DNA from: Micromonospora_G sp040676775 | GTDB taxonomy: Bacteria; Actinomycetota; Actinomycetes; Mycobacteriales; Micromonosporaceae | DNA: 64,000 nt | Assembly (NCBI RefSeq): GCF_040676775.1 | Contig: NZ_JBFAPP010000012.1 | Coordinates: 186,001-250,000 of the forward strand | Direction: 5' to 3' | Shown: one piece after another, positions 43,742-50,826 of the stretch | Numbering within the stretch: position 1 is the first letter of the stretch | Layout: every line of letters begins with the position of its first letter | Made by a program: the position numbers and the translations under genes | The notes under the pieces: generated by a model | What the model was told of the DNA's origin: nothing | Databases searched by the model: none | The model's input: the letters and a program-made list of their open reading frames with translations, nothing else

Positions 43742-44584
43742 ATGGAGAGCTTCGGGATCCGGCTGCACCGGGCGATGGCCGAGCGGGGGCCGCTCTGTGT
43801 GGGCATCGACCCGCACGGCGCGCTGTTGGAGCGCTGGGGGCTGCCCGACGACGTGACCGGGTTGGCGCGGTTCAGCGAGACGGTGGCCGAGGCACTGGGC
43901 GACCGGGTCGCGGTGGTGAAGCCGCAGTCGGCGTTCTACGAGCGCTTCGGGTCCCGAGGACTCGAGGTACTTGAGTCAACTATCCGACAGTTGCGAGATG
44001 CCGGAGCTCTTGTGCTTCTGGACGTCAAGCGTGGTGACATCGGCTCCACGGTGAGCGCGTACGCCGCCGCATACCTTGATCCATCCAGTCCTCTGTATGT
44101 CGATGCGATCACCGCGAGCCCGTATCTGGGCGTCGGCTCGCTCGCGCCGATGTTCGACACGGCGGCGGCGCACGGCGGCGGCGTCTTCGTGCTGGCGCTC
44201 ACCTCCAATCCGGAGGGTCCGGCCGTGCAACACGCCCGCGCCGCCGACGGCCGGACTGTCGCGCAAACCGTGATCGACGAGATTTCCCAGCTCAACGCGG
44301 GTGCCGAGCCGCTCGGAAGTTTCGGGCTGGTGGTCGGCGCGACGATCGGCGAGACGGGCCACGACCTGTCCCGGGTGCACGGCCCGATGCTCGCGCCGGG
44401 TCTCGGCGCCCAGGGCGGGAGCGCTGCCGACCTGCGTACGGTCTTCGGTCGAGACCTGACCGGGGTGCTGCCGTCGTACTCCCGCGAGGTGCTCGGGCAC
44501 GGCCCGGACCGGTCCGCGCTGCGCGCCGCCGCGGACCGCGCGCTGGCCGATTGTCGGGCCGTACTCGACCGCGCCGGTGAGTGA
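43742..44584 (+). CDS. pyrF: Orotidine 5'-phosphate decarboxylase (type 2)
   Basis: 280 residues; final step of UMP synthesis. The type 2 (mycobacterial/myxobacterial) form is shown by PLCVGIDPHGALLERWGL at the start, VVKPQSAFYERFG, the catalytic LLDVKRGDIGSTV (Lys96), and SYLGV-like SPYLGVGSLAPMF. ATG 43742 follows GAGGAGAGGAGAG. The frame is open 28 codons upstream but those codons are Arg-rich noise. A patch from about 43960 to 44105, covering the active site, uses codons rare in its neighbours (ctt, tca, act, cga, gat, cca, agt, tat). Confidence 0.95.
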   Translation: MESFGIRLHRAMAERGPLCVGIDPHGALLERWGLPDDVTGLARFSETVAEALGDRVAVVKPQSAFYERFGSRGLEVLESTIRQLRDAGALVLLDVKRGDIGSTVSAYAAAYLDPSSPLYVDAITASPYLGVGSLAPMFDTAAAHGGGVFVLALTSNPEGPAVQHARAADGRTVAQTVIDEISQLNAGAEPLGSFGLVVGATIGETGHDLSRVHGPMLAPGLGAQGGSAADLRTVFGRDLTGVLPSYSREVLGHGPDRSALRAAADRALADCRAVLDRAGE

Positions 44585-44755
44585 TAGCTCGGTCACGGTC
44601 GCATGATCATGGCGCGTCCACGTTGCCGAAAACTCTGCTGACCGCTAGTTTTCCCGGCGCTGGGAACCACATACCCCTTTGGTTTTCAGCCACCCCACGT
44701 TTCACAGATGCGGCGGTGCGTTCCGCCCGTCGCGATAGGGACCTGAGGAGAACTG
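44585..44755 (+). promoter_or_regulatory. mihF upstream region
   Basis: A 171-base gap of noticeably lower GC content than the flanking genes, as expected of a strong promoter region. Runs such as CTAGTTTTCC (44645-44654) and CCCTTTGGTTTTCAG could hold promoter elements, but no clean -35/-10 pair stands out. CTGAGGAGA just before GTG 44756 is the ribosome binding site. Confidence 0.4.
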
Positions 44756-45073
44756 GTGCCGCTCCCCCAACTGAGCCCCGAACAGCGTGCAGCCGCGCTG
44801 GAGAAGGCTGCGGAGATCCGCAAAGCCCGTGCTGAGCTGAAGGAGCAGCTCAAGCAGGGCAAGACCACCCTCGCCGCCGTCCTCGACCGGGCGGAGGGCG
44901 ACGATGTCGTCGGCAAGCTGAAGGTTTCGGCCGTCCTCCAGGCGATGCCGGGGATCGGCAAGATCCGGGCGACCCAGATCATGGAGAAGCTCAAGATCGC
45001 CGACAGCCGGCGTCTGCGCGGCCTGGGTGACCAGCAGCGCAAGGCACTGCTTGGTGAGTTCGCCGCCAACTAG
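44756..45073 (+). CDS. mihF: Actinobacterial integration host factor (MihF/sIHF)
   Basis: A 105-residue nucleoid-associated protein unrelated to proteobacterial IHF. An N-terminal long helix (SPEQRAAALEKAAEIRKARAELKEQLK) is followed by a helix-two-turn-helix DNA-binding domain: KLKVSAVLQAMPGIGKIRATQIMEKLKI and the basic SRRLRGLGDQQRKALL. It binds and bends DNA with low specificity and is essential in mycobacteria. GTG 44756 follows CTGAGGAGA. It precedes gmk and rpoZ, the conserved actinobacterial order. Confidence 0.96.
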   Translation: MPLPQLSPEQRAAALEKAAEIRKARAELKEQLKQGKTTLAAVLDRAEGDDVVGKLKVSAVLQAMPGIGKIRATQIMEKLKIADSRRLRGLGDQQRKALLGEFAAN

Positions 45074-45099
45074 TTAGTGGCAGCGTGTAGAAACAAGCA

Positions 45100-45639
45100 G
45101 TGAGTACGGTGGACGACGCGCGCCCGGCGGCTCGTCTCACGCTCCTTGCCGGTCCTGCCGGGGCCGGCAAGGAGAGCGTGATCGAGCTGATCCGGGCGCG
45201 TTCGCCCCTGTTGTGGGTATCGGTCCCGATGACCACCAGAGCCCGTTGCCCGTACGAGGCCGACGGGACCCGCCTGTTCGTCCACCCCGACGAGTTCGAG
45301 GCGCTGATCGCCGCCGACGGCCTGCTCGAGTGGGGCCGTTACGCCGGCCACCTGCACGGCACGCCGCGCCAGCCGGTGCAGTCCCGGTTGCGCGCCGCCC
45401 AGCCGGTGCTGCTCAGTCTCGACCTGCCCGGCGCCCGACGCGTACGGGCCGCGATGCCGGGGTCCCGTCTGGTGTTCCTCGTCCCGCCGGGGGCGGTTCC
45501 GCCGACCACCCAACCGCACGGCGGGGCGGAAATCGACCGGGTGGTGGTCAACGACTTCGTCGAGCGGGCAGCGGAGGAACTGGTAGGCTTGCTCGGTTCA
45601 TCCTTTCTGACTCCGGCTCAGCCGCGTACCAGCGGTTGA
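45100..45639 (+). CDS. gmk: Guanylate kinase homologue with degenerate active site
   Basis: A 179-residue protein in the place of gmk between mihF and rpoZ. The fold is recognisable: LTLLAGPAGAGKES, SVPMTTRARCPYEADG, LLEWGRYAGHLHGTPR, SLDLPGARRVRAAMPGSRLVFLVPP. But the P-loop has Glu25 after Lys24 where kinases need Ser/Thr; the second GMP-site arginine is Cys; the DGVHYxFV tyrosine is missing; the YGTPR tyrosine is His; and after VFLVPPG the usual ~30-residue LID with its catalytic arginines is absent. Known guanylate kinases need these parts, so I doubt that it phosphorylates GMP; a second gmk elsewhere, or a regulatory role, is likely. GTG 45100 is chosen; GTG 45109 is possible. Confidence 0.85.
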   Translation: MSTVDDARPAARLTLLAGPAGAGKESVIELIRARSPLLWVSVPMTTRARCPYEADGTRLFVHPDEFEALIAADGLLEWGRYAGHLHGTPRQPVQSRLRAAQPVLLSLDLPGARRVRAAMPGSRLVFLVPPGAVPPTTQPHGGAEIDRVVVNDFVERAAEELVGLLGSSFLTPAQPRTSG

Positions 45640-45659
45640 GAGACACAGAGGTTTATCTC

Positions 45660-45923
45660 GTGGGTTCCATCGCCAATCCCGAAGGCATCACCAACCCTCC
45701 GATCGACGAGCTGCTGGAGAAGACCACCTCCAAGTACGCGCTTGTGATCTTCGCGGCCAAGCGGGCCCGCCAGGTCAACGCCTACTACAGCCAGCTCGGC
45801 GAGGGTCTGCTGGAGTACGTCGGACCCCTGGTCGAGACCACGCCGCAGGAGAAGCCGCTGTCGATCGCGATGCGCGAGATCAACGCGGGCCTGCTCACCG
45901 CCGAGCCGACCGACCAGCCGTAG
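45660..45923 (+). CDS. rpoZ: RNA polymerase omega subunit
   Basis: An 87-residue omega subunit that helps assemble beta-prime. NPPIDELLEKTTSKYALVIFAAKRARQVNAYY is the conserved core helix pair, followed by the actinobacterial LGEGLLEYVGPLVET and EKPLSIAMREINAGLL. GTG 45660 has CAGAGG about ten bases upstream; the longer open frame upstream only shadows gmk. It is 20 bases downstream of gmk and 19 bases before coaBC, so it is part of one operon. Confidence 0.95.
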   Translation: MGSIANPEGITNPPIDELLEKTTSKYALVIFAAKRARQVNAYYSQLGEGLLEYVGPLVETTPQEKPLSIAMREINAGLLTAEPTDQP

Positions 45924-45942
45924 CAAGACCGACAGATCGCTC

Positions 45943-47151
45943 ATGCCCGCTCAGGTCGTTCTTGGCGTAGGCGGGGGCATCGCTGCGTACAAGGCCTGTG
46001 AGCTGCTCCGGCTCTTCACCGAGTCGGGGCATGACGTCCGGGTCGTACCGACCGCCTCGGCACTGCGTTTCGTCGGCGCCCCGACCTGGGCGGCGCTTTC
46101 CGGCAAGCCGGTCGCGGACGACGTCTGGGCCGAGGTGCACGAGGTCCCGCACGTCCGCATCGGTAAGCAGGCGGATCTTGTCGTGGTCGCACCGACCACC
46201 GCCGACCTGCTGGCCAAGGTCGCGCACGGACTGGCCGACGACCTGCTCACCAACACGCTGCTGACCGCCCGTTGCCCGGTGGTCCTGGCGCCGGCGATGC
46301 ACACGGAGATGTGGGAGCACCCGGCGACGGTGGCCAACGTGGCGACGCTGCGCGCTCGCGGCGTACTTGTCGTCGAGCCCGCCAGCGGTCGGCTGACCGG
46401 CGCGGACACCGGCAAGGGTCGACTGCCCGACCCGGCGGAGATCTTCGCGATCGCCCGGCGGACGCTGACCCGGGGGGCGGTCGCGCCACGTGACCTGACC
46501 GGGCGGCGGGTGGTGGTCACCGCCGGTGGCACCAGGGAACCGCTCGACCCGGTGCGCTTCCTGGGTAACCGATCCTCTGGCAAACAGGGTTACGCCTTTG
46601 CCCGCACTGCTACTGTGCGTGGCGCTATGGTTACAGTCATTGCCGCCAACGTCTCGCTACCCGACCCGGCCGGGGTGGAGGTGGTGCGCGTGTCCACCAC
46701 GGAGGAACTGCGCAAGGCCACCCTCTCGGCCGCCGCGGACGCGGACGTGGTGGTGATGGCGGCGGCACCGGCGGACTTCCGCCCGGCGACGTACGTCGAC
46801 CAGAAGATCAAAAAATCGGATGACGGTACGGCGCCCACCATCGAACTGGTCACCAACCCCGACATCGCCGCCGAACTCGGCGACCGGCGCCACGCCCACC
46901 AGGTACTGGTCGCCTTCGCCGCCGAGACCGGTGACGCCGAGCCCAACGCACGGGCGAAGCTGGCGCGCAAGAAGGCGGACCTGATCGTGGTCAACGAGGT
47001 GGGGCCGGACAAGGCGTTCGGCACCGACTCCAATACTGCTGTCGTGCTGGGCGCGGATGGATCCAGGACGGCTTTCCCGGAACAATCCAAGGAAGACCTC
47101 GCCGACGGCGTCTGGGACCTGGTAACAACGCGCTTAACCGTTTCGTCTTAA
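45943..47151 (+). CDS. coaBC: Bifunctional phosphopantothenoylcysteine decarboxylase / phosphopantothenate-cysteine ligase
   Basis: 402 residues; carries out two consecutive steps of coenzyme A synthesis. The N-terminal flavoprotein CoaC (about 1-180) begins VVLGVGGGIAAYKACELLR and has the FMN/substrate stretches HEVPHVRIGKQADLVVVAPTTADLLAK and PAMHTEMW; the histidine in place of the textbook PxMNxxMW asparagine is, as I recall, usual in actinobacteria. The C-terminal CoaB starts at GRRVVVTAGGTREPLDPVRFLGNRSSGKQGYA and uses CTP, with AAPADFRP, KIKK and NPDI motifs. ATG 45943 lies 19 bases after rpoZ. Confidence 0.96.
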   Translation: MPAQVVLGVGGGIAAYKACELLRLFTESGHDVRVVPTASALRFVGAPTWAALSGKPVADDVWAEVHEVPHVRIGKQADLVVVAPTTADLLAKVAHGLADDLLTNTLLTARCPVVLAPAMHTEMWEHPATVANVATLRARGVLVVEPASGRLTGADTGKGRLPDPAEIFAIARRTLTRGAVAPRDLTGRRVVVTAGGTREPLDPVRFLGNRSSGKQGYAFARTATVRGAMVTVIAANVSLPDPAGVEVVRVSTTEELRKATLSAAADADVVVMAAAPADFRPATYVDQKIKKSDDGTAPTIELVTNPDIAAELGDRRHAHQVLVAFAAETGDAEPNARAKLARKKADLIVVNEVGPDKAFGTDSNTAVVLGADGSRTAFPEQSKEDLADGVWDLVTTRLTVSS

Positions 47152-47197
47152 CCACTGAGCACACTGTCACCGAGGAAATGACCCATGTCCGCGGCGC

Positions 47198-47203
47198 TAG
47201 ACT
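47198..47203 (+). promoter_or_regulatory. Candidate metK promoter -10 box
   Basis: TAGACT lies 36 bases before the metK GTG, predicting a leader of about 30 bases that includes the AGGAGC ribosome binding site. No SAM riboswitch fits in the 88-base gap. Confidence 0.45.
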
Positions 47204-47239
47204 GCCCGCCGACACTCTTCGAGATCCTTTAGGAGCACC

Positions 47240-48433
47240 GTGGCACGCCGCCTGTTCACTTCCGAGTCGGTCACGGAAGGCCACCCGGACAAGATCGCTG
47301 ACCAGATCAGCGACGGCATCCTTGACGCGCTGCTGACCCAGGACCCGCGCAGCCGGGTGGCGGTCGAGACCCTCATCACCACCGGTCAGGTGCACGTCGC
47401 GGGTGAGGTGACCACCAAGGCGTACGCCGACATCCCGACCATCGTCCGGGAGACGATCCTCGGGATCGGGTACGACTCTTCGAAGAAGGGTTTCGACGGG
47501 GCCTCGTGTGGAGTGAGTGTCTCCATCGGTTCCCAGTCGCCCGACATCGCGCAGGGTGTGGACAGCGCCCTTGAGCTGCGGTCGGGCTCCTCGGAGAGTG
47601 CTCTGGACGCGCAGGGCGCCGGTGACCAGGGCATGATGTTCGGCTTCGCCTGCTCCGAGACGCCCGAGCTGATGCCGCTGCCGATCGCGTTGGCGCACCG
47701 GTTGGCCCGCCGGCTCGCCTCGGCCCGCAAGGACGGCACGATCCCGTACCTTCGCCCGGACGGCAAGACCCAGGTCACCATCGAGTACGACGGGCTGCGG
47801 CCGGTCCGGCTGAACACGGTGGTCGTGTCCAGCCAGCACGCCGCGGACATCTCGCTGGAGTCGCTGCTGACCCCGGACGTACGCGAGCACGTCATCGCCC
47901 CGGAACTCGAGGAACTGGGTCTGGAGACCGACGGCTACCGGCTGCTGGTCAACCCGACCGGGCGGTTCGAGATCGGTGGCCCGATGGGTGACGCGGGTCT
48001 GACCGGCCGGAAGATCATTGTGGACACCTACGGCGGGTACGCCCGGCACGGTGGCGGCGCGTTCTCCGGCAAGGACCCGTCGAAGGTCGACCGGTCGGCC
48101 GCGTACGCGACCCGGTGGGTGGCGAAGAACGTGGTGGCCGCCGGTCTGGCCGAGCGCTGCGAGGTGCAGGTCGCGTACGCGATCGGCAAGGCGCACCCGG
48201 TGAGCCTGTTCGTGGAGACCTTCGGCACCGAGAACGTCCCGGTGGAGCGGATCGAGAAGGCGATCGGCGAGGTCTTCGACCTCCGTCCGGCCGCGATCAT
48301 CCGCGACCTCGACCTGCTCCGGCCGATCTACCAGAAGACCGCGGCGTACGGCCACTTCGGTCGTGAGCTGCCGGATCTGACCTGGGAGGGCACCGACCGT
48401 GCCGCCGACCTCAAGTCGGCCGCAGGAGCCTGA
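47240..48433 (+). CDS. metK: S-adenosylmethionine synthetase
   Basis: A 397-residue enzyme that makes SAM from methionine and ATP. RLFTSESVTEGHPDKIADQISDGILDALL carries the ATP-site His15 and Mg-binding Asp17; GEVTTKAYADIP, GDQGMMFGFACSET, PDGKTQVTIEY, DTYGGYARHGGGAFSGKDPSKVDRSAAY and the catalytic lysines follow. Full length. GTG 47240 has TAGGAGC upstream. A perfect hairpin 18 bases after the stop probably terminates it, although that hairpin also lies immediately before priA. Confidence 0.98.
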   Translation: MARRLFTSESVTEGHPDKIADQISDGILDALLTQDPRSRVAVETLITTGQVHVAGEVTTKAYADIPTIVRETILGIGYDSSKKGFDGASCGVSVSIGSQSPDIAQGVDSALELRSGSSESALDAQGAGDQGMMFGFACSETPELMPLPIALAHRLARRLASARKDGTIPYLRPDGKTQVTIEYDGLRPVRLNTVVVSSQHAADISLESLLTPDVREHVIAPELEELGLETDGYRLLVNPTGRFEIGGPMGDAGLTGRKIIVDTYGGYARHGGGAFSGKDPSKVDRSAAYATRWVAKNVVAAGLAERCEVQVAYAIGKAHPVSLFVETFGTENVPVERIEKAIGEVFDLRPAAIIRDLDLLRPIYQKTAAYGHFGRELPDLTWEGTDRAADLKSAAGA

Positions 48434-48450
48434 CCACCGCTAGGCGTACC

Positions 48451-48480
48451 GACCGGCAGCCCGCGAGCGGGCTGCCGGTC
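48451..48480. terminator. Hairpin downstream of metK, abutting priA
   Basis: A perfect inverted repeat of 14 bases per arm (GACCGGCAGCCCGC and its complement) with two central bases; sterically about 12-13 pairs with a 4-6 base loop. There is no T run. It lies 9 bases before the first usable priA start codon, so it may also influence priA. Confidence 0.7.
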
Positions 48481-48489
48481 GCTCGCGTA

Positions 48490-50682
48490 GTGGTGGATGT
48501 GCCGCTGGCCCACCTGGACCGTCCGTTCGACTACCTGGTGCCCAGTGAATTGGCCGAGACGGCCCAGCCCGGCACGCGGGTCCGGGTCCGGTTCGCCGGG
48601 CAGTTGGTCGACGGCTGGCTGCTGGAGCGGGTCGAGTCCTCGACGCACGACGGCCGGCTGACCTACCTGGAACGCCTCGTCTCGGCGGAACGGGTGCTCT
48701 CCCCGGAGATCGCCCGGCTGGCCCGGGCGGTCGCGGACCGGTACGCCGGAGGTCTGGCCGACGTGCTCCGGCTCGCCGTGCCACCCCGCCACGCCCGGGT
48801 CGAGTCACAGCCCGTGCCCGCCCCGGTGACCACCGACCCACCGCCGACCGACGTCGTGATGCCCGCCGACGCGGCAGCGGCTGGCGCGGTCCCACCCGCC
48901 GTCGCGCCGGCAGGCGTGCTGTCAGCGGATATGGCGCCGGGCGCCGTGGCGTCACCGGACCTGGTGCCGGCTGCCGTGGCGGGACCCGACGTCGCGCCGG
49001 CTGCCGTGGCGGGACCCGACGTCGCGCCGGCAGGGCTGGCGGGACCCGACACGGCGGGACGCGATGTGGTGCCGATCGACGGGGTGCCGATAGACGGGGT
49101 CCCGGCAGACGGGGTGGCGGACGACCGCCCGGGGCGGGGGTGGCGGGACTATCCGGCCGGGCCGGGGTTCCTGCGGGCGCTCACCGACGGGCGACGCCCG
49201 CGTGCGGTCTGGTCCGCGCTGCCCGGCGAGGAGTGGGCGGCGCGGTTCGCCGAGGCGGCGGCGGCCACCGTACGCGGTGGGCGGGGAGTGGTCGCGGTGG
49301 TCGCCGACGCCCGCGACCTCGACCGCCTCGACGCCGCGCTCACCGCCGAACTCGGTACCGGACGGCACGTGGCGCTCTCCGCGGCGCTCGGCCCGGCCAA
49401 GCGTTACCGGGCCTTCCTCGCCGCCGCGCGGGGACAGGTGCCGGTGGTGATCGGCACCCGGGCGGCAATGTTCGCCCCGGTCGACCGGCTCGGGCTGGTG
49501 GCGATCTGGGACGACGGCGACGATCTGCACTCCGAGCCGCGGGCGCCGTACCCGCACGCCCGCGAGGTGCTGCTCACCCGTGCCCAGCTCGCCGACGCCG
49601 CGGTGCTGGTGGCGGGGCACGCCCGGACGGCCGAGGCACAGTTGCTGGTCGAGACCGGTTGGGCGAAGGAGATCGTCGCCGACCGGGCGACCGTGCGGGC
49701 GCGTACGCCGCAGGTGACGCCGACCGGTGACGATCCGCAACTGGCCCGGGATCCGGGGGCGGCGACCGCGCGGCTGCCCAGCCTCGCCTGGGAGGCGGCC
49801 CGAGCGGCACTGCGGGCCGATCTGCCGGTACTGGTGCAGGTGCCGCGTCGGGGATACCTGCCGTCGGTTTCCTGCGCGAACTGCCGCGCTCCGGCCCGGT
49901 GCCCGCACTGTGCGGGGCCGCTCGCGCTGCGCTCTGCGAACGCCGTACCGAGCTGCCACTGGTGCGGGCGGGTCGCGGCGGCGTACACCTGTCCCGAATG
50001 TGGTGGGCGTCGGCTGCGCGCGGCGGTGGTCGGCGCCCGGCGTACGGCGGAGGAGCTGGGGCGGGCGTTCGCCGGCGTGCCGGTACGGACCTCGGGTCGG
50101 GAAGAGGTGCTCGGCGAGGTACCGGCGGAGGCCGGGCTGGTGGTGGCGACGCCCGGCGCCGAGCCGCTCGCGGCCGGCGGCGGTTACGGTGCGGTGCTGC
50201 TGCTGGACTCCTGGGCGCTGCTGACCCGGGCCGACCTGCGGGCCGCCGAGGAGGCGCTGCGGCGTTGGCTGACCGCGGCGGCGCTGGCCCGACCGGCGGC
50301 GGCCGGGGGGCGGGTGGTGCTGGTCGCCGACGGTGCGCTGGCGCCGGTGCAGGCGCTGCTGCGCTGGGACCCGGCCTGGTTCGCCGCCCGTGAGCTGGCC
50401 GAGCGGCGGGAGCTGGGCTTCCCACCGGCAGCCCGGATGGCGAGCCTGACCGGGGTGCCCGACGCGGTCGCCGACCTGCTCGCGGTCACCCGACTACCGG
50501 CCGGCGCGGAGGTCCTGGGGCCGGTGCCGGCGGGGGAGGGCCAGGAGCGGATGCTGGTCCGGGTGCCCCGCGGCCGGGCCGGTGCGCTGGCGGTCGCGCT
50601 GCACGAGGCGGCCGGGGTACGCACGGCCCGTAAGGCCGGTCAACCGGTACGGATCCAGGTCGATCCGCTGAACCTGTTCTGA
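48490..50682 (+). CDS. priA: Primosomal protein N' (PriA), helicase-defective actinobacterial type
   Basis: 730 residues. The N-terminal 3'-DNA-binding domain starts VDVPLAHLDRPFDYLVPSELAETAQPGTRVRVRFAGQLVDGWLLE. About 130 residues of Ala/Pro/Asp-rich low complexity with 30-base repeats then interrupt the protein (about 105-230). In the helicase region Walker A is missing (ALPGEEWAARF where GxxGxGKT is expected) and motif II reads IWDDGDD, not DEEH, as in other actinobacterial PriA proteins. The zinc module is intact: CANCRAPARCPHCAGP and CHWCGR, CPECGG. It probably works as a loading scaffold for replication restart. GTG 48490 is the first usable start; family N-termini often begin slightly earlier, and the frame is open upstream without an ATG, GTG or TTG. 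Confidence 0.9.
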   Translation: MVDVPLAHLDRPFDYLVPSELAETAQPGTRVRVRFAGQLVDGWLLERVESSTHDGRLTYLERLVSAERVLSPEIARLARAVADRYAGGLADVLRLAVPPRHARVESQPVPAPVTTDPPPTDVVMPADAAAAGAVPPAVAPAGVLSADMAPGAVASPDLVPAAVAGPDVAPAAVAGPDVAPAGLAGPDTAGRDVVPIDGVPIDGVPADGVADDRPGRGWRDYPAGPGFLRALTDGRRPRAVWSALPGEEWAARFAEAAAATVRGGRGVVAVVADARDLDRLDAALTAELGTGRHVALSAALGPAKRYRAFLAAARGQVPVVIGTRAAMFAPVDRLGLVAIWDDGDDLHSEPRAPYPHAREVLLTRAQLADAAVLVAGHARTAEAQLLVETGWAKEIVADRATVRARTPQVTPTGDDPQLARDPGAATARLPSLAWEAARAALRADLPVLVQVPRRGYLPSVSCANCRAPARCPHCAGPLALRSANAVPSCHWCGRVAAAYTCPECGGRRLRAAVVGARRTAEELGRAFAGVPVRTSGREEVLGEVPAEAGLVVATPGAEPLAAGGGYGAVLLLDSWALLTRADLRAAEEALRRWLTAAALARPAAAGGRVVLVADGALAPVQALLRWDPAWFAARELAERRELGFPPAARMASLTGVPDAVADLLAVTRLPAGAEVLGPVPAGEGQERMLVRVPRGRAGALAVALHEAAGVRTARKAGQPVRIQVDPLNLF
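48970..49052 (+). repeat. 30-base in-frame repeats in the PriA linker
   Basis: Nearly exact 30-base copies, each containing GTGGCGGGACCCGACGTCGC or a close variant, encode VAGPDVAPAA and VAGPDVAPAG, followed by a diverged LAGPDTAG copy. A shorter related DGVPID-DGVPAD repeat follows at about 49078-49110. Confidence 0.75.
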
Positions 50683-50745
50683 CCCGTGGTCCGCCGGGAG
50701 GCTGGTGTACGCGTGGTAACATCGCCCCTCATGTCGCCGCCCATT

Positions 50746-50781
50746 GGTGTGACGATGCCGTGATCACACCGGTTCGGTGTG
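50746..50781. promoter_or_regulatory. Three alternating GGTGTG operator-like elements
   Basis: GGTGTGA (50746-50752), its complement TCACACC (50764-50770) and CGGTGTG (50775-50781) stand in alternating orientation. The last two form a 17-base palindrome CACACCG-GTT-CGGTGTG at 50765-50781. They lie 46-80 bases before the kinase-ParB-like gene and 64 bases after priA, so they may be an operator, although a weak priA terminator is possible. Confidence 0.55.
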
Positions 50782-50826
50782 TAATCGAGTGATCCTAATC
50801 AGTCTGCGATCAGGGGTGTGTGCGTC

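Noticed and set aside
47152..47239. SAM riboswitch before metK
   Set aside because: The 88-base gap lacks conserved SAM-I, SAM-II or SAM-IV cores; it holds just a promoter-like hexamer and a ribosome binding site.
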